Counted from the first letter of the stretch, positions 17,575 through 27,627 are shown. The stretch is 53,169 bases of DNA from SMWC01 sp045561055 (GCA_045561055.1 JBJKYL010000006.1:1-53169), one strand, 5' to 3'. Program-made: numbers and translations. The notes: generated by a model not told the origin, from the sequence alone.

Positions 17575-19053
17575 ATGACGAAACCACGTTATTCCGGGCT
17601 GTTGACGATAATCTTAATGATGTCGACCGTTAGCCTTGCCGCCGATCGGCCCAATATCGTTTTGATGATCTCTGACGATCAGGCCTGGTATGGAACCTCC
17701 GTACAGATGCATCCCGATATGCCAAACTCTAAGAGCGACTTTTACCGCACACCGCGTCTGGAAGAACTGGCAAGTCAGGGGATGAGATTTACAGACGCCT
17801 ATGCCCCGGCAACCGTGTGCTCGGCGACTAGAGCGAGCCTACAAACCGGTATGACTCCGGCTAAAAATCATTGGACAAAAGCAGCGCCAATCGCAACAGC
17901 TAGTAATAATTTCCCATTGATCCCCATACAGCACCGTAAAGCGCTGTCTACAGAGGAAATCACCATAGGCGAAGTGCTACAGACTGCAGGCTATAGAACT
18001 GCGCACTACGGTAAATGGCATCTCCTCGGTGGAGGCCCGGCGATGCACGGGTACGATGAGAGCGACGGGGAAACTGGTAACGCAAACGCCGACCCGCTGA
18101 ACGACCCGGACAACCCATTAGATGTTATCGGTATGTCAGAACGCGCACTAGATTTTATGCGCCGTGCCGACGAAGCGAATGAACCGTTCTTCGCACAGAT
18201 TTCCTACTACCCGCTGCATGTCCAACAAAACGCATCGCCCGAGACTATTGCGCGCGTAGAAGCGCGGCCGAAGGGTGAGGTCCATTCCAATGTTCTCATC
18301 GCAGCTATTACCGAAGATCTAGATACTGGAGTAGGCGTCCTTATGGATGGCCTCGATGAGTTAGGGCTTAGCGACAATACGTACCTCATTTATATAGGCG
18401 ATAACGGACACCGTTCGGGCGACAACAACATGGCTAATAATCGAGCGGACAATCCGGCTCCGCTAGTTGGTGACAAAGGCAATGTGTCTGAGGGCGGTAT
18501 CAGGGTGCCGTTCATCATCAGGGGACCTGGTATCGAGCCTAGCTCCTGGTCACGCGTCCCAATAGTTGGATACGATCTATTTCCCACCTATGCGGAATGG
18601 GCAGAGATAGATTCATCCGATCTTCCCGCCGGAATTGAGGGTGGAAGTATCGCCTCAATTCTTGCTAACGGTGGCGACGGTGAAGTTGAGCGTTCGACAG
18701 AAGAATTGATCTTTCATTTTCCCCACTACCAGGTCGGTAGCCCACAGACCGCGATTCGGCTTGGCGATTACAAGCTGATCAAATATTACGAGGGAAACAA
18801 GACGGCACTGTTTGATTTGTCCGTCGACATCGGTGAGAAACACAATCTTGCCATGAAGATGCCGGAGAAAGTTGCGGATCTCGAAACGCGACTGGATGCG
18901 TACCTCGCATCCGTGAACGCCGATATACCAATCATTAACCCAGACTATGATCCCTCAAAACCGACTGGATTCACCGGAAATCGACGTGATCCTAATCGGT
19001 TTTTCCCGCATAACGCGGCAAGAGATGTTAAACGACTATATTTTCCGGAGTGA
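17575..19053 (+). CDS. Sulfatase (arylsulfatase type)
   Basis: A 492-residue exported sulfatase. The signal peptide ends SLAA (about residue 23). The metal ligands sit in MISDDQAWYG. The formylglycine signature is CSATRASL (Cys82): it has Ala at the third position, a CxAxR variant accepted in some bacterial sulfatases. HYGKWHLLGGGP supplies the usual Lys and His, and LIYIGDNGHRSG the Asp-Asn pair. The predicted reaction is sulfate-ester hydrolysis in the periplasm; the substrate cannot be read from sequence. GGAGGGAG before the ATG supports the start. It stands alone on the plus strand; the sulfatase at 19145 follows after 91 bases and may be co-transcribed. Confidence 0.92.
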   Translation: MTKPRYSGLLTIILMMSTVSLAADRPNIVLMISDDQAWYGTSVQMHPDMPNSKSDFYRTPRLEELASQGMRFTDAYAPATVCSATRASLQTGMTPAKNHWTKAAPIATASNNFPLIPIQHRKALSTEEITIGEVLQTAGYRTAHYGKWHLLGGGPAMHGYDESDGETGNANADPLNDPDNPLDVIGMSERALDFMRRADEANEPFFAQISYYPLHVQQNASPETIARVEARPKGEVHSNVLIAAITEDLDTGVGVLMDGLDELGLSDNTYLIYIGDNGHRSGDNNMANNRADNPAPLVGDKGNVSEGGIRVPFIIRGPGIEPSSWSRVPIVGYDLFPTYAEWAEIDSSDLPAGIEGGSIASILANGGDGEVERSTEELIFHFPHYQVGSPQTAIRLGDYKLIKYYEGNKTALFDLSVDIGEKHNLAMKMPEKVADLETRLDAYLASVNADIPIINPDYDPSKPTGFTGNRRDPNRFFPHNAARDVKRLYFPE

Positions 19054-19144
19054 TTGCAAAAAATCAGTTAGTGGATTTTCCTTCATTGTACTGAAAACTC
19101 GTTAGTGCCTCCTAATAAAAATGGTAAATAAGGATAGAAATGAG

Positions 19145-20821
19145 ATGAGAGTTAAGATCAATCTGTTGATATTATTTCTAGTCGCTGGACTCCTCGGCTG
19201 TTCGCCAGATAACTCGACACCTAACGAGGATGCGGCGAGCGAAGTAGCTATGGCTACAACCACCGCCACCTCTCGTCCGAATATTCTATTTGTTATCGCT
19301 GACGACATCGGCTTCACGGACCTCGGCGCATTCGGTAGCGAAATCTCGACACCCAACCTTGACGAACTCGCGTTCGGTGGATTGAGACTCAACAATCTTC
19401 ACGCGGCACCCGCTTGCCGGACCACGCGGCTTATGCTGATGTCGAGTGCTGGGACTGTCGCAGCTAATCACCCTTTACCGGAAGCAGCACGCGGCGGGGT
19501 GCTCAGCCGGAGCTACGCGACGATTCCTGAACTGCTTCAGGACGCAGGCTATGCAACTTACGGAGCAGGTAAATGGGACCTCGGTAATGTGTCGGGCTAC
19601 ACTCCGGCAGATCGCGGATTCGATCAGTCCTGGATGCACCTGGGTGCTTCTGCCAGCTACTTTGCCGAGGATTTTGGATGGAGGGGAAGGACTGCGGAGG
19701 ACCTCGGCTACGAGGACAACGGCCGTATGGTGGAACAAGCCGAGCTACCAGACGATTTCTACGTTACCAAGCACTACACGGACAAGATGCTCGAGTATCT
19801 GCAATCAACAGAGGACGGAAAGCCCTGGTTCGCATATATGCCTTATACGGCACCGCATTGGCCGTTGCATCTCCCAAACGACGAATGGCTTAACCGCTAC
19901 GCCGGCCGTTACGACGACGGCTACGACACTCTGCGGAATCGGCGTTTCGAACAAGCCTCTGAGGTAGGTGTGTTGCCTCCGGGCTCAAACCTAGACGGCT
20001 TTCAACCAGTAGCAGCACCCTGGTCGAACTTAAGCCCGGATGAGCAACGCCGCTACTCGCGCGCTCAGGAAATTTATGCGGGTATGGTTGAATATCTCGA
20101 TATGAGCATCGGACGCATCATCGATTACCTCGAAGAAAGCGGGCAATTAGACAATACAGTCATCGTCTTCACGGCAGATCACGGTGCGTCGGGTGGTGAG
20201 CACGGTGTGGAAACAGATCAAAATCCAGTTTCGGGCGGAGGGCCTCCGATGCCGGATTTCATCGACAACAGCTTGGAGAATTTCGGCAGGCCCGGATCGT
20301 TCATTGACCATGGCCGCGGATTTGGAGAAGCTGCAACGGCACCGTTCAAGCATCAGAAAGGAGCATTAGACGAAGGCGGTCTTCGGGCTGCGGCGTTCGT
20401 CCACTACCCGGCGGCTATCGAGGCGGGTGGCGTCAGCAATGCGTTCATGACGATGATGGATTTCCTACCAACCTTTCTCGAGATCGCTGGTACTGAACAT
20501 CCTGGCGCCGGCCCTTACCGTGACGGCCGGGAGATTAACGATATCGTCGGCCGTTCGGCGTGGCCGCATGTAACCGGACAGGCGTCGACTATACATTTAC
20601 CGACAGACTCAGCAGGTTGGGCGGCCGGGAGAGAGACAGGCGCGTTAATCCGTGGCGACTACAAGATCATTAACCGGCCACCTCCAGGCGGCGGTATGGG
20701 TCCAACACCGTGGCGGCTCTACGACTTGGCCACCGATCCCGGGGAGAGGCACGATATCTCTGCCGAAAATCCCGAACTCACAGCAGAACTCGTCGCAGAA
20801 TGGGCAACCAACTGGCGCTGA
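19145..20821 (+). CDS. Sulfatase-family lipoprotein with altered active-site motif
   Basis: A 558-residue lipoprotein (lipobox LLGC, Cys19) with the complete sulfatase fold: VIADDIGFTDLGAFG, a Cys motif, YGAGKWDLG, PYTAPHWPL, FTADHGASGGEHG and a C-terminal YDLATDPGERHD. The catalytic signature is altered to CRTTRLML (Cys91), with Thr instead of Pro or Ala at the third position. The KWHLG motif reads KWDLG, so the usual active-site His is Asp. The same two changes occur in the convergent paralogue at 20890-22494 (there CQKTR). The ATG at 19145 has AAGGA upstream and starts the lipoprotein signal; an in-frame ATG at 19121 lacks one. The enzyme may be an unusual sulfatase or phosphoester hydrolase, or an inactive one. 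Confidence 0.88.
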   Translation: MRVKINLLILFLVAGLLGCSPDNSTPNEDAASEVAMATTTATSRPNILFVIADDIGFTDLGAFGSEISTPNLDELAFGGLRLNNLHAAPACRTTRLMLMSSAGTVAANHPLPEAARGGVLSRSYATIPELLQDAGYATYGAGKWDLGNVSGYTPADRGFDQSWMHLGASASYFAEDFGWRGRTAEDLGYEDNGRMVEQAELPDDFYVTKHYTDKMLEYLQSTEDGKPWFAYMPYTAPHWPLHLPNDEWLNRYAGRYDDGYDTLRNRRFEQASEVGVLPPGSNLDGFQPVAAPWSNLSPDEQRRYSRAQEIYAGMVEYLDMSIGRIIDYLEESGQLDNTVIVFTADHGASGGEHGVETDQNPVSGGGPPMPDFIDNSLENFGRPGSFIDHGRGFGEAATAPFKHQKGALDEGGLRAAAFVHYPAAIEAGGVSNAFMTMMDFLPTFLEIAGTEHPGAGPYRDGREINDIVGRSAWPHVTGQASTIHLPTDSAGWAAGRETGALIRGDYKIINRPPPGGGMGPTPWRLYDLATDPGERHDISAENPELTAELVAEWATNWR

Positions 20822-20889
20822 ATAAGTACCGCTAGATTCGCCTAGCTGAAAAGTAAGTCGGCCTAGGCAACTACCAACTTTTTAGTGGC

Positions 20890-22494
20890 TTAACGCCAGT
20901 CGTTCTCCCATTCCTCAACAAGCTCGGCGGTCAGACGCGGGAACAGCGCCGCGAGGTCCCGGGTCTCGCCGGGGTCTTCGGCGATGTTGTAGAGTCGCCA
21001 GACGGTCACGCCCGTACCACTCGGCATCTCATCGTTGATGAGTTTATATTCACCGCGGATTAACGCACCTTGGCCACCACCGGCTGACCAGCCCGCAGTG
21101 TCATCAGGTGAATGTACTGTGGGAGCGGCACCTGTGAGGTGCGGCCAAAATGATCGCCCCTCAATTGCCCTGATCTCGCGCCCGTCACGGTAAGGGCCGG
21201 CGCCAGGATGTTCAGTACCAGCGATCTCGAGAAAGGTTGGTAGGACATCCATGATGGTCATGAAGCTGTGATTAACCTCACCGCCTTCGATAGCCGCCGG
21301 GTAGTGGACGAACGCCGCAGCCCGAAGACCACCTTCGTAGATTCCACCCTTTCCACCCTTAAGAGGTGCCGTAGCCGCCTCAGCGAATCCGGGACCGTGG
21401 TCAATGAACGATCCACGACGGCCAAAATTTTCAAGCCGATTATCTCGATTGGCCACACTGCGCGGATCGACGCGGCTCTCATCTAGACCAGCGGAGCTGC
21501 CAGAACCACCGTGGTCGGACGAGAACATGACGATGGTGTTATCTAACTCACCGCTCTCCTCAAGGTAATCGATCAATCGGCCAACACTCATATCGAGATA
21601 TTCGATCATGCCCGCATAGATCTCCTGGGCACGGGCTCTACGGCGCTGCTCATCCGGGGTCAAGCTTGCCCAAGGAGCCGCCGTCGGCTTGTATGACTCC
21701 AGTCTGCCACCTTCTGGAATAACACCCAGTTCCTGAGCCTTCGCAAAGCGTGCTTCGCGCAATACGTCATGGCCGGTGTCGTAGCGACCAGCGTAACGGT
21801 CGATCCAGTCATCGGGTAGCTGCAACGGCCAGTGCGGTACCGTATAAGGCACAAACGCGAACCAGGGCTGTTCACCATCGTTCGAGCGCAGGAACTGGAG
21901 CATCTTGTCCGTGTAATACTCGGTAGCATAGAAGTCCTCGGGCAACTCATCGACACCTAAAGGACGACCATCCTCCTCGTAAGGCAGCGGATCGTCCCAG
22001 AACTTTTCAGCAAAATGGCTAGCGGACGCGTCGACGGCAACGAAGGAGCGGTCGAAACCACGAGTTGCCGGCGTATAGCCATCACCATCGCCCAAGTCCC
22101 ATTTTCCAGCCATATAAGTCGTATAACCCGCGTCGCGCATTAACTCGGGCAAAATGACCCATTCCCGACTGAGCCGGTTGCCCCGCCGCCCAGACATCGG
22201 GTTGCCGATGATTTCTAACGCGGCACTAGAACCGGCACTCGCCATCAACATGACGCGGGTCTTCTGACAGTTAGCATCCGTGTGAAAGTTGGTCAGCCGC
22301 ACGCCCGCGAACGCTAGCTCATCCAAATTCGGCGTCGGAATCTCACTACCAAACGGCCCAGTATCTGTGTAACCCAGATCATCGGCGACGATATAGAGAA
22401 TGTTGGGTCGTGCACCGACAGGATCGCTCCCCGAACAACCGTAAAGGCCACCTAACACAACCAGCGCGAATACATTGAAGCTATAACGGCTCAT
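20890..22494 (-). CDS. Sulfatase-family lipoprotein with altered active-site motif
   Basis: A 534-residue lipoprotein (lipobox LYGC, Cys20), paralogous end to end with the plus-strand gene at 19145-20821; shared blocks include EIYAGMIEYLDMSVGR and RPNILYIVADDLGYTD. Its signature is CQKTRVML (Cys76), which departs from CxPxR and CxAxR even more strongly because Lys occupies the third position. It also has GKWDLG in place of GKWHLG. The remaining ligands (ADD, PHWPL, SSDHGG) are kept, so loss of function is not obvious. AAGGAG five bases before the ATG at 22494 fixes the start. The two paralogues face each other with only about 70 bases between their stops. Confidence 0.88.
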   Translation of the reverse strand: MSRYSFNVFALVVLGGLYGCSGSDPVGARPNILYIVADDLGYTDTGPFGSEIPTPNLDELAFAGVRLTNFHTDANCQKTRVMLMASAGSSAALEIIGNPMSGRRGNRLSREWVILPELMRDAGYTTYMAGKWDLGDGDGYTPATRGFDRSFVAVDASASHFAEKFWDDPLPYEEDGRPLGVDELPEDFYATEYYTDKMLQFLRSNDGEQPWFAFVPYTVPHWPLQLPDDWIDRYAGRYDTGHDVLREARFAKAQELGVIPEGGRLESYKPTAAPWASLTPDEQRRRARAQEIYAGMIEYLDMSVGRLIDYLEESGELDNTIVMFSSDHGGSGSSAGLDESRVDPRSVANRDNRLENFGRRGSFIDHGPGFAEAATAPLKGGKGGIYEGGLRAAAFVHYPAAIEGGEVNHSFMTIMDVLPTFLEIAGTEHPGAGPYRDGREIRAIEGRSFWPHLTGAAPTVHSPDDTAGWSAGGGQGALIRGEYKLINDEMPSGTGVTVWRLYNIAEDPGETRDLAALFPRLTAELVEEWENDWR

Positions 22495-22611
22495 CCCCAC
22501 TCCTTGACACATTAGCAAGCAACCCCTTTGAACACGCCGACCGGTCGCTCAACTTGGGTTTGGAACCCAGGACTATATCCGCAAAAACCCGTAACCGGAA
22601 ACCGTTACTCG

Positions 22612-24084
22612 CTACTGCGCACCGATCGGCCCTAGCGATGCCAGATCTCGACCGGCGAAAGTCGGATGCGACGCACTGTAACGAAAGGCCCTGAAAACGG
22701 GGTTGAACATCGGCGGCGCGTCGATAAACTCGTCGACGATCTGCCCATCGGTTGTCACAGGGTTGATGTATTCCCAGACGAGATCGCCGTTGGCGGTCAC
22801 CTCGAAGATATGCCCCTCGGTATCAGCGCATATTAACGTGTTACCGTTCGGCAGACGCTGAGCGCCGGATCCGATGTGACTGAAGAAGTTCTGGCCGCTA
22901 CGCGAGCCGTACATCCACACGATCTGATTGGATACATTCCTTGGCAGCTTGTGAGTATTCCGTAGATCTGCGGATTCCCATACGTAGTAACCCGCGTCGG
23001 GCGGATTCACATAACGCCCAGTGTCATTGCCGTTAGCATCAAGATAAGGATTGATCTCGTAGACATAGGACTGCGGCATACGCTCATGCAAATACTGCGC
23101 ATTGTTAAACAGGAGGATATTACCTGCGCCTGGTAATCCATCAGCGATCCACTGAATGTCGTGAACGCCACCGATCTGTTTGTGCCCAGGACTCGAACCG
23201 TTCCAATCCTCGTTGATCGACGGCGGATCACCCTGTTCGTAACGGGCCGGATCACCGAAACGCCAAAGAAAATCCCCTGCCGGCCCAGCCGCTAACGCGA
23301 TGCTCTGTTCAGGGTCGCCCGGCACAAACGTAGCACCATGATCGATGATGTAGACCTCACCGTGGACGGAATCGAACATCACCTGGTCCAGTTCCGAGTT
23401 ATAGTCCATCGCGTTGAGATGTAGCCAGTCGCGGCGTACGGGTTTCCCGGGAAGGTTGACGTTCAAGCGGCCAGGATAATCGGCGATCGTCTTACCCTCT
23501 CCTACGTAGTTAGCCTTGTCTGGGTATCTGTCCTGAACCATATGGTCAACAAAACGCCACTCCCAGATAATCTCACCGTCCATATTGATCTCGACGATGG
23601 TATCGATCGAAGCCCCGGTATAGTCATTCGCCGGGTCGCAGCCCATAGCGACACATTCCTCCTGGCTCACATCTCTATTAGCAATATAGAACGTCGTCAT
23701 CTCGCCAAGCTTAGGATTGTAGCGGCGGACGTAGTCATGGTGAGGCGTGTAATTCGGCCGCGTGTCCTGATAACTCCAGACGATGTTACCGTCCCAATCG
23801 ACCTCGTGAAATCCTTCGCTGTCGCGCGCAAACAAGTTGCCGTTATCCAGCAACCGCGGATTACCGCCGATCGGCCAGCTATGGACCACGTTACCGTCCA
23901 TATCGAGGGCATAGGTGGTCACATTTCCCTGTGATGAGAACACCGTGTAACCGTCAAATGCCCGCTCTTTATCGACATAGTTGAGACCGGTAACTGTTCG
24001 AATGGTCTCCGCATACCCAAGTGTCACGCTGCACATAGTAATAAGGAGGAAAATACCCACCGACAGCATAGCTTTAGTATTCAT
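22612..24084 (-). CDS. ASST-like secreted propeller protein
   Basis: A 490-residue exported ASST-like protein (signal peptide ending TLGYA). After the TGLNYVDKERAFDGYTVFSS block, the family blocks appear as TPHHDYVRRYN, HLNAMDYN, GVHDIQWI with LLFNNAQ, and GAQRLPNGN. Two cysteines (EECVAMGCD) sit in the loop after the HHD block and are not seen in the other copies, suggesting a local disulfide. The start at 24084 has only a weak AGAG. The sulfatase-family gene at 20890-22494 is downstream on the same strand after 117 bases. Sulfotransferase activity is inferred, not shown. Confidence 0.8.
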   Translation of the reverse strand: MNTKAMLSVGIFLLITMCSVTLGYAETIRTVTGLNYVDKERAFDGYTVFSSQGNVTTYALDMDGNVVHSWPIGGNPRLLDNGNLFARDSEGFHEVDWDGNIVWSYQDTRPNYTPHHDYVRRYNPKLGEMTTFYIANRDVSQEECVAMGCDPANDYTGASIDTIVEINMDGEIIWEWRFVDHMVQDRYPDKANYVGEGKTIADYPGRLNVNLPGKPVRRDWLHLNAMDYNSELDQVMFDSVHGEVYIIDHGATFVPGDPEQSIALAAGPAGDFLWRFGDPARYEQGDPPSINEDWNGSSPGHKQIGGVHDIQWIADGLPGAGNILLFNNAQYLHERMPQSYVYEINPYLDANGNDTGRYVNPPDAGYYVWESADLRNTHKLPRNVSNQIVWMYGSRSGQNFFSHIGSGAQRLPNGNTLICADTEGHIFEVTANGDLVWEYINPVTTDGQIVDEFIDAPPMFNPVFRAFRYSASHPTFAGRDLASLGPIGAQ

Positions 24085-24283
24085 CTAGAATTCTCTAATT
24101 TGATATAGTCAGCATATCAGTCAACCTAGCGTGCGAAAACTGCGGATGAAAATTTACCAGATACCTACCGTGAGAGAGATGAATTTTTCTCGTCGATAGG
24201 CGTCGCGCAGATTGCAGGTACTAGTGTCTCACTAGTTATTGTAGTGCCATAGTCTGGTTTGGGAAGATCAAGAATCTACGATT

Positions 24284-24793
24284 ATGGGAAAACATGCCTT
24301 TCGACTACTCCCGGCCTCGTTAGCTCTTGCGGTGTTCGTTTCGGCGACACCCGTGTCCGCCGCCAACATCCTGCTGATAATCGGCGATGACATGGGCGTC
24401 GAAACTCTGCGTTCCTACGGCCTAGGCGAGGACCCGCCCGCCACCCCCCATTTAGATGAGATGGCTCGCGAAGGTGTGCGTTTTAACAATTTTTGGTCGC
24501 AGCCTGCCTGTTCGCCAACCCGGGCGACGATCATGACCGGCCGCTACGGATTCCGGACGGGAATCGGGGCACCCGTTAATGCTCTTGGGCCGCTACCGGA
24601 ACCCCCAGCCGTGCCCGACTGGGCTCTCGCCAACGTAACGACAGGGAATATAAGCGGTGGCATGGCCGGGGCAGTCCAAACGGCAATGGGTGGCGTTGGG
24701 CCTCGGTCAGCACCACGTAATGGATTAAGCGTTAACGAATACACGCTACCCATGGCCTTCAAGAGGTGGGCACTCGCCGACACGGAGACGTGA
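24284..24793 (+). pseudogene. Truncated sulfatase (N-terminal third only)
   Basis: The frame encodes a signal peptide (ending PVSA) and the first third of a sulfatase. ANILLIIGDDMGVETLRSYG and the canonical formylglycine signature CSPTRATIMTGRYGFRTG are both present. It closely parallels the full-length sulfatase at 39178-40632 as far as YTLPMAF. It then jumps to KRWALADTET and stops, where the relative continues with an ATAAIGKWHLAD segment and some 300 further residues. The metal ligands of the second half are absent, so it cannot be an active sulfatase. An internal deletion followed by loss of the rest is the simplest reading. The metallophosphatase follows directly, so the deletion may have brought these genes together. 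A shortened functional protein is less likely. Confidence 0.8.
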
Positions 24794-24871
24794 ATTACTC
24801 GTATACCGTTCAATAGTGAGGCGCAATGAGGCCCGCGCCTGAGCAAGCTACGCTTGGGGGGGAGCAACAGC

Positions 24872-26350
24872 ATGACAATAAGAGCACTACACTGGACCGT
24901 AGCCCTCGGTCTGACATTCGCCGCTATCGGCGGATTCCAACTACTCGGCGCACAGATCGTCGACTCTGAAAGTATTATTCTCGGACGGCCGACCACTAAC
25001 TCCATCGTCATACAGGTGGCGGCAGCCGAAGGGTCACGGGTATTCGCTGATTACGGGCAAACGTCTGGTGAGCACCCGAATCGTTCGGCAATCACCGATG
25101 CCTCCGTTGATGGTCTCGGTGACATCATGATCGAGAATCTCGAGCCAAATAGCAGATACTTCTATCGCGTTAGTTATAGTGGAGGCAATGAGTCAGAATT
25201 CCGAATGGGCGAGCAGCATTCATTCCGTACACAACGGTCGACAGGCAGCTCGTTTTCTTTCGGAGTCCAAGGAGATTCGCATCCCGAGCGTCTAACCATC
25301 ATGTACCATCCAGACCTCTATGCACGGACGATGCAGCTGGTTGCGGATGCACAACCTGATCTTTACTTCATGCTCGGAGATGACTTCAGTATCTCGAACC
25401 TGATGCCCGACTTCTATCAGGGCGATAGAAATGCTCTGAACCAGCAAGTTGTCGACAACGTCTATTTGAATCAACGAAACTTTCTCAGCACCATGGCTCA
25501 CTCGACGGCGCTGTTTATGGTTAACGGCAATCATGAAGAGGCCCGCGGGCATTTTCTGAGCACGCCGCTGCACGACGTTTCCATTTTCGCAGGCTCTGCG
25601 CGCACGCGCTTCTTCCCTCTACCCGCACCGGATAGTTTCTATTCGGGGAGTTCGGAATCCGTACCGGGCATCGGTTTGCTCAGAGATTACTACGCCTTCG
25701 AATGGGGCGACGCCCTATTCGTTATGATTGATCCCTACTGGAGCTCTCCTGTTCCTATAGGCAATTCCGGTGGCATGGGCGGAATGGGTCCTGGTTTTGG
25801 AGAAGAGTGGGACCGGCTTACGACTCGGGCGCCTGACCGTTGGGCCTCGACGATGGGCGATGCGCAGTATCAGTGGTTTAGAGAAACACTTGCCGGTAGC
25901 GACGCCAAATATAAGTTCGTCTTCACTCATCACGTCCTGGGTGTGGGGCGTGGGGGTATCGAGCTTGCGAGAAACTACGAGTGGGGTGGCCATGGCGCTG
26001 ACGGTAACTGGGAGTTTGATGAGCAGCGCCCAGGTTGGGAGCTACCGGTACATCAGACAATGGTCAAGTACGGAGTGACCATCTTCTTCCAGGCTCACGA
26101 CCATATCTTCGCTCACCAGGAGCTCGATGGCGTCGTTTATCAGTCTGTGCCTAACCCAGCCGACGACACCTATACGGCTCGCAACAGAAATGCCTACCTG
26201 TCCGGAGGCGTCCTGGACAATTCGGGATATCTAAACGTCACCGTCTTGCCCGAAAATGTACGGGTCGACTACATCCGTTCTTACCTCGCGGAAGATGTCG
26301 TGGGCACTCGCCAACACGGGGAGGTGAATTATTCCTATAGAGTGGACTAA
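24872..26350 (+). CDS. Secreted calcineurin-like metallophosphatase (PhoD/purple-acid-phosphatase-like)
   Basis: A 492-residue exported metallophosphoesterase. The signal peptide ends LLGAQ. A fibronectin-like N-terminal domain (about residues 30-115, with IVIQVAAAEGSRVFADYG and NLEPNSRYFYRVSY) precedes the catalytic domain. The metal-binding motifs are in order: GDSHPER, MLGDDFS, VNGNHEE, FTHHVLG and AHDHIFAHQ. This is the arrangement of PhoD and purple acid phosphatase relatives, which hydrolyse phosphate esters outside the cytoplasm. The ATG at 24872 is used because a GGGAG lies seven bases upstream; the open frame from a TTG at 24854 would read through that site. It lies just behind the truncated sulfatase and may share its promoter. 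Confidence 0.87.
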   Translation: MTIRALHWTVALGLTFAAIGGFQLLGAQIVDSESIILGRPTTNSIVIQVAAAEGSRVFADYGQTSGEHPNRSAITDASVDGLGDIMIENLEPNSRYFYRVSYSGGNESEFRMGEQHSFRTQRSTGSSFSFGVQGDSHPERLTIMYHPDLYARTMQLVADAQPDLYFMLGDDFSISNLMPDFYQGDRNALNQQVVDNVYLNQRNFLSTMAHSTALFMVNGNHEEARGHFLSTPLHDVSIFAGSARTRFFPLPAPDSFYSGSSESVPGIGLLRDYYAFEWGDALFVMIDPYWSSPVPIGNSGGMGGMGPGFGEEWDRLTTRAPDRWASTMGDAQYQWFRETLAGSDAKYKFVFTHHVLGVGRGGIELARNYEWGGHGADGNWEFDEQRPGWELPVHQTMVKYGVTIFFQAHDHIFAHQELDGVVYQSVPNPADDTYTARNRNAYLSGGVLDNSGYLNVTVLPENVRVDYIRSYLAEDVVGTRQHGEVNYSYRVD

Positions 26351-26424
26351 GCAGTGTCAGCGATCTCACCAAGCGGACCATGATTTTAATAACCATTTTG
26401 TGAATTTCCTACTATCTTATAGCC

Positions 26425-27609
26425 TTGAAAAATTATGATGTAATAATTCTGGGCGGTGGCGCCGCGGGACTTATGTGCGCCATCGCCGCAGCTGGTCGTG
26501 GCCGTCATGTTGTTGTACTAGAGGGCTCAAACAGAATCGGAAAAAAAATTCTTATGTCGGGTGGAGGGCGCTGCAATTTCACTAACCTGAACTGTGACCC
26601 TTCCCAGTTTATTTCTACTAATACTAAATTTTGTGTTTCCGCCCTGAGTCGGTATACACAATGGGACTTCATTGCGCTGGCAGAAAAGCATGGTATTCCC
26701 TATCACGAAAAAAAGACCGGACAACTCTTCTGCGATCGATCTTCGAAAGATATTGTTACTATGTTGATGACGGAATGCCAACAGGCAGACGTATCAATAT
26801 TGACGCACTGTGACACTACTGCAGTTCGGTATAAGGGGTGCTACAAAGTAACGTGCAACACGAATGAGCTTTCTTCAGAATCTCTGGTAATAGCTACCGG
26901 CGGACTGTCTATTCCAAAGATGGGAGCGACAGATTTTGGCTATCGGCTGGCCAAACAATTCGGACTAAAGGTGCATGAGACCCGTGCAGGTCTAGTTCCG
27001 TTTACATTCACCGGTGCGATGCAAGGATTGATGGAACGTCTATCTGGTGTCAGTTTGTGCGTCGCCCTTAGCTCCTCGGATATAACTTTTATAGAGAATG
27101 TTTTGTTTACACATCGTGGGCTCAGCGGTCCAGCTGCGTTACAACTTTCTAGCTATTGGACACCTGGTAGTGAAATTCGTCTCAATCTGTTACCTCAGCG
27201 TAAGGCCGACTCGTTTTTACTGAACGCTAAAATCGAACAACCTAGAGTAAGACTACGGTCCGCCTTATCTAAAGTATTGCCCCGAGCATTAGTGCTTGAG
27301 TTGGAGCGACTGTGGTGGCAGCCAGAGGCGGAAAATGTTTTAGCTGAAATTTCCGATATGTTTCTACGGCAGGTGGCCTCGCAGTTACACAACTGGGAAA
27401 TCAGGCCTGCTAGCACCGAAGGGTACCGCACGGCAGAGGTCACACTGGGCGGTATCGATACCAATGAACTCTCGTCACAGACAATGGAAAGCAAGCGTCA
27501 ACCAGGGCTGTACTGCATAGGCGAGGTGGTAGACGTCACAGGGCATCTAGGGGGGTTTAATTTCCAGTGGGCTTGGGCATCTGCCCAAGCGGCAGGAAAG
27601 GTAGTCTGA
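26425..27609 (+). CDS. HI0933/YhiN-family FAD-dependent oxidoreductase
   Basis: A 394-residue cytoplasmic flavoprotein without a signal peptide. The N-terminal Rossmann motif is DVIILGGGAAGLMCAIAAA, followed by the family signature GGRCNFTN. The C-terminus GEVVDVTGHLGGFNFQWAWA is diagnostic for the HI0933 (YhiN, BaiN-like) family. Members bind FAD and NAD(P)H; the physiological reaction is generally unknown. The start is the TTG at 26425, which directly precedes the first strand; no ATG gives a complete domain. With the next two genes it forms a short run of ordinary cytoplasmic genes inside an otherwise secretory region. Confidence 0.93.
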   Translation: MKNYDVIILGGGAAGLMCAIAAAGRGRHVVVLEGSNRIGKKILMSGGGRCNFTNLNCDPSQFISTNTKFCVSALSRYTQWDFIALAEKHGIPYHEKKTGQLFCDRSSKDIVTMLMTECQQADVSILTHCDTTAVRYKGCYKVTCNTNELSSESLVIATGGLSIPKMGATDFGYRLAKQFGLKVHETRAGLVPFTFTGAMQGLMERLSGVSLCVALSSSDITFIENVLFTHRGLSGPAALQLSSYWTPGSEIRLNLLPQRKADSFLLNAKIEQPRVRLRSALSKVLPRALVLELERLWWQPEAENVLAEISDMFLRQVASQLHNWEIRPASTEGYRTAEVTLGGIDTNELSSQTMESKRQPGLYCIGEVVDVTGHLGGFNFQWAWASAQAAGKVV

Positions 27610-27627
27610 AGTAGCCAAAATAAAGGT

